A stretch of 64,000 bases of DNA from Ampullaceana balthica (Eukaryota; Mollusca; Gastropoda; Lymnaeidae): contig CALYLW010000067.1 of NCBI GenBank assembly GCA_944989445.1, positions 1,781,905-1,845,904 of the forward strand, read 5' to 3'. The translations under genes and the position numbers were made by a program. Below are positions 22,774-34,700 of this stretch, piece after piece (the first letter of the stretch is position 1; the number at the start of each line of letters is the position of its first letter). The notes beneath the pieces are model-generated. The model worked only from the letters and a program-made list of their open reading frames with translations. It had not been told where the DNA came from and ran no database searches.

Positions 22774-25700
22774 TTAGAGCACACAATAGCAGGATTGTCC
22801 TTGAACGTCGGCACCATGATTACCCAAGGTCAGATTTTTACTGGTTGTTTCCCATAAACCTGGAGTCTGAATGATCTATCAGGAAAAAAAAAGTATTTAA
22901 GCAATCATGAGAGAGAAAAAAATGAAAGTATTTATGTAAACATGTTGTTCAGTCCTTTGAAAAGGGGTTTCATATGCTTTAAATACACTATAATTATAAT
23001 ATAAGTAAGTCTTTTAACATATGCACATAATAGGGACCCTGACTTGGCTTAAAGATAAATATCACTCTGTTGAGGGGATACTTTTAAACCTTCTCAATTT
23101 GTATAGCAAATTAAAGTTGGATGTAGAACTGAAATTTAAAATCATTATTTTCAAAATATTTTAACACTGATTTAATGCATTTTCTGCAATGTTTATATTT
23201 AGAACATTAAATAGGTCAATAACATTTCATAACATTTTATAAACAAATTTCATTAATCAAACACACTGGGAAATTTGAATATTATTCTATACTTAACTAA
23301 AAAATAGTTTGTCAGTACCAGGGCCTGACTTCTCTGACCTCATTTTAACACACATACATTTCTAATTTCCCTAAAACACCAAGCACAATCAAAGAGCAAG
23401 AAATGTTAACAGTTCACTATGACGACATTGCTACTTTATCTCTGACGTCACATGTTCGTGATTGACGACTTGTTGAGAAAAGTTCCAACTCAGAATGAAC
23501 ACTTAAGCAAATATCTCATCTATCACTAGAAAAGGCTGGAGATACCGTTATCAAGTCTTAAGTGACACTGATAAGCTCACCACACAAGCCATAGTGCCAT
23601 TCTTTTTTTTTACAAGCATATAAAAGTTTAACCATATTTTATGTACTATCTAGTCATTCCAAAGCCTATGATATATATCTTTTCTATTTAAAAATGGCCT
23701 AAATTTTGTTTCATAAAAAACTTCCATAGCACACTTGCAGGTAAGAATATATTCCAACATTTTAAAAAAATATACTAGAAAATGAGCACTGTATTATATT
23801 CACAACAACATTGATATATTAATATAAAGTTTATTTCCAGATACGAGAAAATAGCCTATATACAAAATTAGTACTATGAAATAACACATTTGTCTTGCCA
23901 TTTAATTTTTTTTTAATGTTTCAGCAACATTTAAAAAAAAACATTGTAATGCAGTTCAAATTTTTATCATCCATCATGTTATTTATAAACAAGTTTTTAA
24001 ACTGTCTAAAACTTGACCATTAAAAAATTACACACATGCCATTTAAAAAAAAATAATAATCCTAAGGCTATCGAATTATTTGCTAGCCTCAATATAAAAA
24101 AAAGTCAAAGGATTTTACTGTTAATGAAATAGTGTAATATCATCATGCCCCTAAATGGTTAAAATTGACTAAGATTGGGAACTCAAATGACATTAGTAGT
24201 TCAGAAAAATGGATGGGTTCATCACAGAAGCAAAGTTAAGAAAGTCTGCTTTAAACAACTCAATCTTTCAAGAAAGAACCATAAGCCATACTAAAGCATA
24301 CATGTATTTTCAAAACCCTGGGATACAGAATTAGAGTGAAAAAACTCACAAGATGTAAAATTGGTCGGGCCAAAGCAGTAACTTTTAATTTGCAATAACA
24401 TATTGTGCAGGGAAATGAATACCAGCATTGTAAAGGTGAGAGGTAAGATAAGAGAAGATAAGATAAAGGTGAGAGGTAGAGTTTTCAAAAGATTTTGTAA
24501 ATAAAATAACTAAATTTTTAAAATTTACTATGTTGCAATAATACTATATTTAAAAAACATAAATTCATAAATAAGACAAGTTAGGTAAATGAGTTATATT
24601 TAATTCTTATACTTTTAGTTTCATCTTGACTCCTTATAAAGTTTATGATAATCCAGCAGATCCATAACGGCACATTTATAAACAGTATGTTTAGAAAGGT
24701 CAGAATTACCTTTTCAACAAGCTCCTCAAAAGCACACTGGACACCATCATTGGTTTTAGCACTTGCCTCAATAAATAACATGTGATGTTTGCGTGCAAAT
24801 TTAAGACCTTCTTCTTTGGTCACTTCATGATTTGACTGGAATGATACACACACTGTTTACAGATCTCATGAGGTACAATAAAGCTAATTATGATAGAGAT
24901 TTGTTTTTCCCATGCTTAAGTTAAGATCCCAATTTTATTTAACTGAAAAGAAAGACGTAACTTACAATAAAATTCAAAGTATAAATAAACATAATGACAG
25001 TAAACATCCTAATTTACTTGTTATAATGACGAAAGTTTAGGGCAAAATGCAACTTAAAACTAGAGTTTCACATATTACATAAATGTAAGAATTTCTAACC
25101 ATTATCAGTTAACAATAAATTGGTCCACAAATGCCAACAAATCCTTTAGCTAACTTGAATTCAGCAACCAAACAATTTTTTTACCTGCGCCTGTATCAGT
25201 ACACAGCAACACTCTCAAAATTAAATTTTAGCACTAATAAAAAGTACCTCTCATAATCTTTTGGGCAATTTTTATGTCAATATTTCAAGCATTTTGAACT
25301 ACATCCTCAACTAGAAAAATTAAAAATAGTAGGTATACATTAATGTATGGCAAAAGCTTACCTTGTAAATTTTTATGGCATTATTTAAAGATTTTACAAC
25401 GTTAAGTACACAAACTAAAAGTAGAGCTTCTTGATTTTATATAGAGAAAAACTTACCCTATCAATTTTGTTGCCGACCAACATTTTGACCATGTCATGTT
25501 TGGTAGAAAAAGTTTCCAGTTCATTCAACCAGGCATCTAATTTATTGAAAGACTGTTTGCTGCTCACATCATACACTGTAGAAAACCAATCAAATGTTCC
25601 CACTTTTCAAATAAGTATAACAACCCATAAAAATATATTATTTCTACATTTTTACCTATTAAATTATTATTATATACTTACATTTACTTATTAATTTGTT

Positions 25701-28020
25701 TTCTCTTATCAATACACATTTTAAATGATATTTTAGAATAAAACATAACTTTCTATGATTATAATGATGCCTACCCAATATCACACCCTGGGCTCCCCTG
25801 TAGTAGCTGGGTGTTAATGTTCGGAATCTTTCCTGACCAGCTGTGTCCTGTTAAACATTTTTTTTTAAATTTGTTTTTAGTGAAATGAATACTAACAGAA
25901 AATTAACACAGTCCTGGTAATAGAATTATTGGAAAAAAAAATTTCTTACTCATGAAAACCTTCATTTCAAAGACAAATTATCTTACACAATTGAGTCCTT
26001 ATTATAGTTGTTTAATAACCTTAACAACTGAAACATACAGTATTAATAAGACTTTTTCTCCTTACCCATATTGCCAACTTCGTCTTGTTGCCTTCAACTG
26101 TTAATGTTTTTACCTTAAAGTCCACACCTAGAATTTTAAAAACATTGATTACATAAATGCAATAGTCATGGAGTTACAAAATTAAAATTGTGATAATCAA
26201 ATCATTCATTCACTGAAGTAGTATAAACCTTTGGGTTGCTTAAATTATTATTCACTGAGCTAATAAAATGACAAATTTTAACAGTTCACAATACTTAATG
26301 ATGCCATCTAACTCTACATTGAAATCTGAAAAAAAATCAACTTAAACTTTAATAGTTATATTATGGATTGATAATTCAGCTAGTAATATTATTCACTGAT
26401 TTTCCTTTCAGGCCTAGAAGTAATATTACAGAGAGTTAAAAATCACTTTTCAGTATTTAACACCAATTTACACTGACCAATAGTAGCAGCTTGTTCAGGG
26501 TCAAACGTATCCTCTGTAAATCTTAACAAGAGACTGCAAGATACAAAGATTAACACAATCTGATTCAGTAACACAGTGAATGTATTTTAGGACTTAATTT
26601 GTCAAACAAACTTTTTCACTTTGACTTAGGCTATTCTAGCTAATCCTATGCCTTTAGTTTAGAAATAGACATAAACAATTATATAAATAAATATTTAAGT
26701 TTTAAATTATAAAAATATTTAAGCACTAAAACAAAAATTTAATTAGATGATTGAAATTATGAAAAACAAAAAATTAAAAAGTAAATTAAAATTGCAGTAC
26801 TTTATTAATTTATTCAATAAAACTAAACAAAAAGCAGTCTGAATAATGAATAATTATGACTTGGCCTTTACGTTATAACAATATTGACAATTGTCTTTAA
26901 CTGTAAAGTTAAAAGTAAAACAAAGTGTCTACTGCTATGACTAGTCTTAACAGTAGCCAGTAAACTACTGCTGCTATGAATTTTTGTAACAATACGAAAT
27001 AATTTTATTGTTATTTACTGGCTAATGTTAAGATAGCAACATCCAAAGTAAAAGCTCTTGTCTCAAGCTGAAAATTGTCTTATTCCCACAAGCCAAACTA
27101 TGTGAATGTGTAAAAAAATGACTTTAAAATATCGCTCTTGAATCATGCATTTATTATTCAATAATAATAATAATAATAATAAATTGATAATTTTTTATAG
27201 CCCTGTATCCCAGCAAGGAGCCGGGCTCACAGCACTTTACATGGAGATAATAACATACTAACATACATATAATAATTAAATAAACATTTTTATCATAATA
27301 ACCACATAAATGACAGTACGTTACTCATTAAAAAGAAATGTTTCTTTAATTTTGAAAATAAATTTTTAAAAGATGCGTCTCTAGACTAGTGCAGTCTTGA
27401 AGGACTTGGTAGATGAAATACTCCCGAGGTGTAATGGTAGAGAATTCCATTGTTTGGATGCACAAAAATTCGCTCTAAATTTTTTAGTTCGTGTCTTAGG
27501 AACACAGAGAATGCGCGTGTCTGCAGAAGAGCGTAGCTGACGTCACTGACGACTTGGTGAGTAGACTGACAGAAGCTCAGTAAGATATGAAGGGCAGGAG
27601 TCAGAAAAGAAGTTGTGACAGAGAACGGCCAGCTTGTAATCAATTCGGGCTTGTATAGGTAGCCAATGAAGTGAGAAAAGTAGGGGAGTAATATGGTCAT
27701 GTTTTTTTGCCCTAGGCCTAGGCTACTTTAGAACTAATCTGGCAGCTGAATTTTGAAATTTCTGTAATTTTTCAAGATTCAATGCATTGGCGCACCCGAC
27801 AGAAGAATTGCAGTAATCCATACGAGCTTGAACAATAATAAGAATTACACGAGATCATTTAAATATAAAAAAATAAAAATAATGATAATTAATGAATTTA
27901 ATGCATATCTTTCTTACTTAATTTTTAGTTTTAAGAAAGTTCTAACCTTGATTTACCAACTCCACTTTCTCCAATAATTAATATTTTCAACGTTGTTATT
28001 ATTTCTTGTTCTTCCATCAT
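22774..28020 (-). CDS. RAB18: RAB18 small GTPase, complete, seven coding exons
   Basis: Minus-strand exons in transcript order: 28020-27947, 26533-26478, 26127-26066, 25847-25775, 25575-25457, 24835-24710 and 22875-22774. They join in phase, with GT donors and AG acceptors, to 203 codons plus TAA (human RAB18 has 206). All G motifs are present: P-loop GESGVGKS, switch I TIGVDF, switch II WDTAGQE, NKID, and EASAK. Family blocks such as [28 protein letters not shown] [20 protein letters not shown] and IIQTPGLWE fix it as RAB18 rather than another Rab. RAB18 is a prenylated GTPase of the ER and lipid droplet surface. The C-terminus is QSCYCVL, with Cys at -5 and -3, instead of the vertebrate CSVL. 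Two ATGs stand at 28020 and 28017; the first is annotated. Intron 1 holds an L2-like LINE. Confidence 0.96.
22876..24709 (-). other. RAB18 intron 6
   Basis: AT-rich intron without recognisable transposon ends. Short purine-rich repeats (GATAAGATAAAGGTGAGAGG) occur at 24434-24480. No other feature seen. Confidence 0.5.
27165..27845 (-). pseudogene. L2/CR1-like LINE 3' fragment in RAB18 intron 1
   Basis: On the minus strand, starting near 27845, broken frames read [19 protein letters not shown] and [15 protein letters not shown], the standard LINE RT C-terminal block (LDYCNSLL...[12 protein letters not shown]). Later pieces give LLFSLHWLP and a decayed tail. The 3' UTR ends GTGAGCCCGGCTCCTTG, then GGGCTATAAAAAATTATC and an (ATT)n run at about 27163-27182, typical of L2-type elements. 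The many frame breaks mark it as old. Confidence 0.75.
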
Positions 28021-29907
28021 AAAGAACTACTTATTATATTGAGGTCACTTTGATTTTATATACACTTTAAAGAGATTAATCTAGTTAGAGTGCATTCAAT
28101 TTAAGTCAAATTTTTATGTCATCGTATACATAATGGCACAGGTCTATTGGTAAACAATAATAATACAGTGACGAATCAGTATGGCGTATATGGCAAAAAA
28201 TGACCAGGAAATTCATTTCACACAACTGATTTTACATTCATTTTTGTTTAACTCATGGAATCACACACAGTAACATAAAATTATATAAATTCAAATCTAA
28301 TTATTCAATTTATTATTTATTTTATAACTTTTAGCTCATCATTTACAATATTAAAAAATAAATGTAAAAAATGCATTCACTAAAATGATTTTTATATCCG
28401 GCATATCAATAAATAGAATTTAAAAGCTAAACTTTCGCCGTAGCGGAATAAAACAACTACTTATCGTAATAAAAATCATTTTTGATAATCAAAATTGTAT
28501 CAATTAATTTTAAAATAAAATAAATACTTTTCACAATATATTCAAAATTTATTGTCCATAAATCAAATATATGTATAAACAATTTTCTCATTCAAAACCA
28601 TTTTTACATGTTTTTATAGTAAAATGGCGCCCATTTCATACGATTAGATTAGAAAGTTTCTCTTCCATCAGTTTATCTTATCTGTTTACAGACGCTCCTT
28701 CTATACAGAAGATTATTGCGTCCTACGCTTATCTAAGTTTCTTCCCCACATACTCTTCATTTCTTGCTTATAATACTTATATATTTGTCTGAAAATAAAA
28801 TGGTTTTTTGAAACCATAGAAAATTTTGCATGTATTATTTTCACTTCACTAACGTTACTTTCTGGGGTCCACTATGCGTCCATTCTTTGTTTGCACTGTC
28901 ACTGTTTACATAATATTATTAATATACTTAATAATTAATACATAGGTAAACTTAAACAGTAATCCTTATATCCTTGTTAGTTTTTTAAAATATTTTTTTT
29001 ACAAATGCGACATCTTCCAGCTCTTAAAAAATCGGGTCTAAGACCCGCGATCTCTATATATACTGTCAGACGGTTCCATGATTAGTTAAGTTATATTTAT
29101 ATATAATATATATTATAAGGTCAAGTCTAGCCTCGTATACATTCAGGAGTGTGACGTCAGACAAATAGGCTCTAATAACACGACAATGTTGAGAATTATT
29201 TATCGGTAGAGCTATAATTTAATTATTATTAGGATTAAGAGTATTAACCGAATATTTTAAAACAAAATCTGCCAAACTTCAATTTTATTGAACAGTTTGC
29301 TTTCATATAGCTTGAAGACGTGGTTGGGGGTCAGGACGTTTTTATGTTATGATCTGTATGCTGGCACACTTGTCACGTGAGACGGGTGATGAGGCACATT
29401 TATGCATGGAGTATAACGTGAGCTGAAGCAGCTTTTACTGTAGGATGTTTACGATATTGTCTTTGAAAGAGTAGATAAGTCGGACCCATGATATTTTCAG
29501 AAATTTTCTGTAAAGATATAGGCGAGTTTTTACAGTAACAAAAAAATTATAAAATAGAAATGTTATTTTGAAACAAGACATTGATAAAGTAAATGTACAC
29601 AACGTTATTTATTATTTATTTTGATTTGCATTGTTTTTTAAACCATACCACTGACCACACAACTGCTAAAAATCTATCGCCCCCCCCCCTCTCCCCAATC
29701 CAATGGGTACCTAACACTACATGTAGTTAGGCGGCTGGGTAATGCGTGGAACCCACAAAAGCCGTGGCCTGTGAATGCTGCATCACTTGCCAACAGATCA
29801 TCTGTCATGGTCTGTGGACGCAACTATCTTCTGCATAGAAGGAGCGTCTGTATAGATAAGATAAGAAAGTAAAAGTGATAGCTAAGTGGTGCGCCTTAAA
29901 GTTAAAG
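28021..29907. other. Upstream region of RAB18, intergenic
   Basis: It should hold the RAB18 5' UTR and promoter on the minus strand; no core motif stands out. A 64-bp solo tail of the (GATAA)n LINE lies at 28672-28735 and another at 29824-29870. The CCCCCCCCC tract at 29681 is low-complexity sequence. No coding exon recognised. Confidence 0.4.
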
Positions 29908-29915
29908 GTCTAGTG

Positions 29916-30120
29916 CAACGGTGGCCAATCCGCGGCTCTTCTGTGTTCACATTGCGGCTCACGTTCAATATATTAAAGATATGTCACAAGGATTTCTGGA
30001 AGATTTCAAGTCAGTTTCAATGACCCATAGTTCTTCAATGCGGCTCTCAACAATTGTTAAATATTTTAAAATGGCCCTCAGTTAGGCTATTTTTTTATAC
30101 AACAGATTTGGCCACCCGTG
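29916..30120. mobile_element. hAT-type MITE with perfect 8-bp target duplication (GTCTAGTG)
   Basis: The element begins CAACGGTGGCCAATC and ends with the reverse complement of CACGGGTGGCCAAATC. GTCTAGTG flanks it on both sides (29908-29915 and 30121-30128). It contains GCGGCTCTT/GCGGCTCAC words common in such elements. It has no coding frame. Confidence 0.88.
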
Positions 30121-30128
30121 GTCTAGTG

Positions 30129-30783
30129 TAATTCCAAGAATGTCACATCCAAAATTTGATATGCCCTGCCTTCTATCAAAAGTCCAGCATGGCAAAATGG
30201 CGTAAGTGCAGATAGTATCATAATAAAGTAGAAAAGGATAGTCTGTCGCGTAGGTGTCTAAATACGGAGGGAGCAGTAGGCCTGCGGGCTACGTCCTTGT
30301 CGACATATATATGCCCAAATATACCCAAATATGAATGGGTGGCTTTTGGAAAGATGCGCAACTGGTAATATAATTAATTAGTAGGCTACCCTTAAGCTAC
30401 TACATTTATGTGAAACACTATACACGACGACGTACAGTTGTTTTGGCTATAGATACGCAATAGTTGTTTTAGCAAAACAGCATGCAGAAAGAATTGGTTC
30501 GGTAAAAGTACAATTTTAATTGCCATAAAAGTTATAAATGTAATCTTATAAAAGCGTAACACTGAAGTGTAAAGCGCTAATAGATATTTTACCTCTCATT
30601 TCTATTGTAAATTTAATTATTAATTTAATTAACTATCTTTATTAGTTTCTTTTTTTTTCCTCGTTGGTCAATTGATTTTTTAAAATAAGCTCATGTCAAG
30701 TCGGGGAATAGGAGCTCAACCCCAACTAAGTCCAAGACAAGCAAAAACCATATCGCCTGGATCCCGGATGGATGGAATTTGTT
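30129..30783. other. Intergenic, no feature recognised
   Basis: AT-rich sequence between a MITE and a minisatellite. No exon or element end supported. Confidence 0.35.
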
Positions 30784-30977
30784 AAGGGAACCAGGCTGTC
30801 ATTTTTCTGTCTAGGGAACCAGATTGTCTTTTTCTGTCAAGGGAACCAGACGGTCATTTTTTGTCTAGGGAACCATACTGTCATTTTACTCTCTAGGGAA
30901 CCAGACTGTCTTTTTCTGTCTAGGAAATCAGACGGTTATTTTGTGTCCAGGGAACCAGCCTGTCTATTTTTATTTAT
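30784..30977. repeat. ~28-bp minisatellite, about seven copies
   Basis: Unit GGGAACCAGACTGTC followed by a T-rich stretch and TGTCTA. Copies diverge by several substitutions. The reading frame through it (FCLGNQ-type repeats) is an artefact of the period. It lies about 0.8 kb upstream of the ABCB6 start codon. Confidence 0.8.
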
Positions 30978-31742
30978 TATTTTTTTGTCTTGGAAAGAAC
31001 AGATTATAGCGATTGTCTCACATACATCTATTGCACCAGGCTAGTATGAACAGAAGATTATATCGATTAGCCAGCCAAAGCGCATGGCACGAGTCTATTA
31101 AGAAGATGCTCATTCTAATTAATAGTAATAAATTTAATAATAGTAAATTATACAATGAATTTTACATTGCACTACGAAAGTGTATTTATAATCATGATAA
31201 ATCGCCCCGCCCCTCTCTTTATTTCACAATTTCTTCCTTTTTATCTCTATCTCCTTCTCCTCTTACACTACAATGAACTCACTTTTAAACTTGTTTGTTT
31301 CTCCCATGAGATATTTTTCCGTCTTTAAAAAGGAAATAAGCACTTTATTGTTTTTATTTTTGGTAGGTATCGTCTCCCCCAATCTATATTTACCAAAGAG
31401 TTATAGAGCTGCTATACAACTGATTGAAAACAAGAAACGCAAGAATTTCCAAGTAACTAATCCAACCCAAGATCACTGTAATAACTAGCTCCCCATGCAG
31501 ATCTCTGGAATGACCACATAACCCTGGAATCAATGCTAATCGCCAGGCAACCTTTTGTAAACAACACATATCCGATTCAATCTCCACAGAAAAGAAAACA
31601 AAATAACAAGTAGCATCTTTATAGAAAAGAAAACTGAAATATTAAAAGACAACCAATGCTCCGAAGTGTTCATGAACAGACTTGAATTGTCAGAAATTTC
31701 ATTGATCCGAAACGTAAGATTTACAGCACCCACTGCCCCAAG
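30978..31742 (+). other. Upstream region of ABCB6
   Basis: It should contain the ABCB6 promoter and 5' UTR. A pyrimidine-rich stretch lies at about 31203-31265. No recognisable TATA box or coding exon; a non-coding first exon cannot be excluded. Confidence 0.35.
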
Positions 31743-34700
31743 ATGCAGTTTTGTGAGAACAATACTTACTGGACAAACGCATGGTCTGATGGGGGCTTCA
31801 ACCGGTGTTTCTATGAGTCCACCACATCAACGATTGTGTCCGCATTTATGGTGATTGGTGGCGCTATCCAGTTCTTTATTTATAATAAATGGGCTTTGCC
31901 GGTGGACCAAACTAGGATCCGCAGACCTTGGGAGCACACTGTCAAGGTAATTTTCTTGTAATGCTGGCTGCGTCTTTAAAGCCATACATTGTCATCAGTA
32001 TTCTGTATAGTTGTTTTAATCTTTTATAAAATGTCATTACTACACGTTTTAAATGCAACTTTTCTCCCTTTGGTTTATTCATCTTGTATCTATATTGCCA
32101 GCTTGTATGCACAGTGCTGTTGATGTTGATAGCTCTCCTACACCTTGTGCTGAGCGATGTTTACCTAAACGATCAAATTCTTTTAGGATATCAGGTACGA
32201 TGCTCCGATTCGTTTAATTCTCTATTTAAAAAATATTTAAAATACAAAAACTAGGACAGGATTTTTAAAAAATCTAAAATGGCAATGATTTGTGTTTAGT
32301 CAATACATTGTTATCCACCAAGCCACATTGAATGGACATAAATGTACAGTATATGATTTGTTTAACAAATTCTCTCAATGAAATGTCCGAATTGACACTG
32401 AGTGGCTAATCTCTGACAGGTGCTGGTAGCCTGCACACTTATAATTGCTTATGTTGTGTCCCTGTGGCTGCTTGGTATAGAGAAGCGCAGTATGCTGTCC
32501 AGTACGCCTGCTAGAGGTCAAGGGATGGTCCTCATCTTGTTCTGGGGGATGCTCTTTGTTCGGGAGAATCTCATGTTTGTTTCGTGGGGCAGTCATTCCT
32601 GGTGGTGGCATTTAAGAAAGTAAGTCCAATTGTCATTCTTTGAATATTGTGTTAAATTGTCATTCATTTAAGATTGCGTAAAATTAATGGTCGTTCATCA
32701 ATTAAAAAAACAACTTAGTACATAAAATATTTTCTGTTGATACCGCTTGACCTACTGCCTTCAATTTTGGAAAAATATATTTTTATTTCATTTCTTTAAA
32801 AAGTCTTTTTTCTATGATAACATTTACTCTGAAAATTAAATTTGTTATTTATTTACCTACGCTTTTTTGTTTTGTTTTTTTATATTAAATCACTGAACAT
32901 TTCATTCAATCCCCTAAACATAACAATCTGAAGTTAATCCTAACTCTATGAAAGTATATAAGTAGATAGAGGGAAAGCATCCAATCAACATGCATGAAGG
33001 AACATGTAACTACCTTTTAAAAGCCAATAGCGTCAAATACCATGTCTTTCATCCACCATGGGCAACAATTGTATATAGGCAAATCCTTTCACCATTTCTA
33101 TAAAGCCGCACACTAAAGGCTCAAATCATTATTTAGTTGCAAATATTTACTGCATTATTCACATCTAGAAAACTTTGTTACAAGTAATGTTCTTTTCGTC
33201 CCTCCACATTCCTATATTCACTTTGTACCAGCTTCAGGTGTCTCATCATAAACATGTTGATATTTTCAGCACCTCCGACAGCACAGAGTTTGGTCTGTTT
33301 GTCTCTCGTTACATTCTACTGGTTACACTGCTCGGACTAGGCCTGACTAAACCGCCGCTCTCGCTGTATTCTTCAATAGGGGATGAGGAGGTAGGGAGAC
33401 TGGTCATTCCTCTTGTCAGCAGAACTTAAGCACCTTTTTTTATCTCTACTTTACTTTATTTTAGTTTAATTTATGATGACAAAATGTGTGGATAATGTGC
33501 ACTCTTCAAGAATATTTGGCCTCCACTTCAAGTAGGATTCGATTTGTCTTACCAATGACTCTGTCGGGGTTCTGAATAAAGTAAAAATGGATTTAACTGG
33601 TCATTTTATTCTGCTGACCCCAGAGATAGTATTGAAATTAATAATAAATGCGAATTTTTAAAAAAAATATTCTTCATAGCCAAACAATTTTTTTTAGTAA
33701 AAACAAAATATTTCCATTTTTAGCATTCATAGAGAATTAACTTATCGTGTGACAAAATCGAAAAATATGCATATGATTAGATAAACATTTAATAGAAATT
33801 ATTTTGTTATTGCGACTAATTCTAACTTTAAGTAGCTACTCAATATCACGTTAAAATATTATATTTAAAGAATAATTTCTTTAAACGTTCACTAACACTC
33901 AACTATATTTAATAGTTTTATAATTGATTTTATTATTTTTTTGACGGAGGGGGGGCACCCCTCTGCTATTGTTTGTCAGACTGTGTTGCCGAGGGTCCCC
34001 TCTTTGTTTTTTGTACCCTATTGGTGCCCCATTAGAAAGCTTCACTTGCGGGCTCTGCTATTTCGAACTCTATAATGGAAAAAACAAATTTGTTTATTTT
34101 AGAGCTGGGGAAATTAACGATTAATTTCTTGGTTAATCGTTAAAACATTTTTATACGATTAATCGACCCACAACTTATAAATGTACTGTAATTCTAAAAG
34201 TAAAATATTTTCGCCGATAAATATAAACTAATTTCCGGACGATGACACGAACATTTTGGTTTTAAACTATTGACTGACGTGAATGTTCAAAATGTTGACA
34301 AAGGTTATTGTGTCCATTGAGAGAAATCGTTTGCATACCATGCAATGTTCCCTCTAAGTCTAAGCTTCGTTGGTCCATGTGCAAAGTTTTAAAAAAAAAC
34401 AACAACTCGTGTGCAAGTTGCACAACGCCCATTTTTTGTGCAATATTTTACAAAATTTGCTGCGTTGTGATTCTAATCTCCTGTCTGGCGTCGGTCAAAT
34501 ATCTGCACAGCCGCGCTGCTTAAAGGGAACATTGCTAACATGGTTCTAACACTTCGCTTACATATCTCCTGCAAACCAAACATCCACTACAGTATCAGAA
34601 ACTTCAGCTGAGACAAACTAAAGCTATGTGAACGATTTTTCAGCTCGGCTGGTTATATTGTCAATAAGACCCACTCATCACTTGAACCAAATAATGTCAA

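Noticed and set aside
27386..27700. 104-codon minus-strand frame in RAB18 intron 1
   Set aside because: A frame through an L2-like LINE fragment; the LINE homology is split between frames.
30772..31044. Repeat frame FCLGNQ as a gene upstream of ABCB6
   Set aside because: Explained by the degenerate 28-bp minisatellite; no start context or homology.
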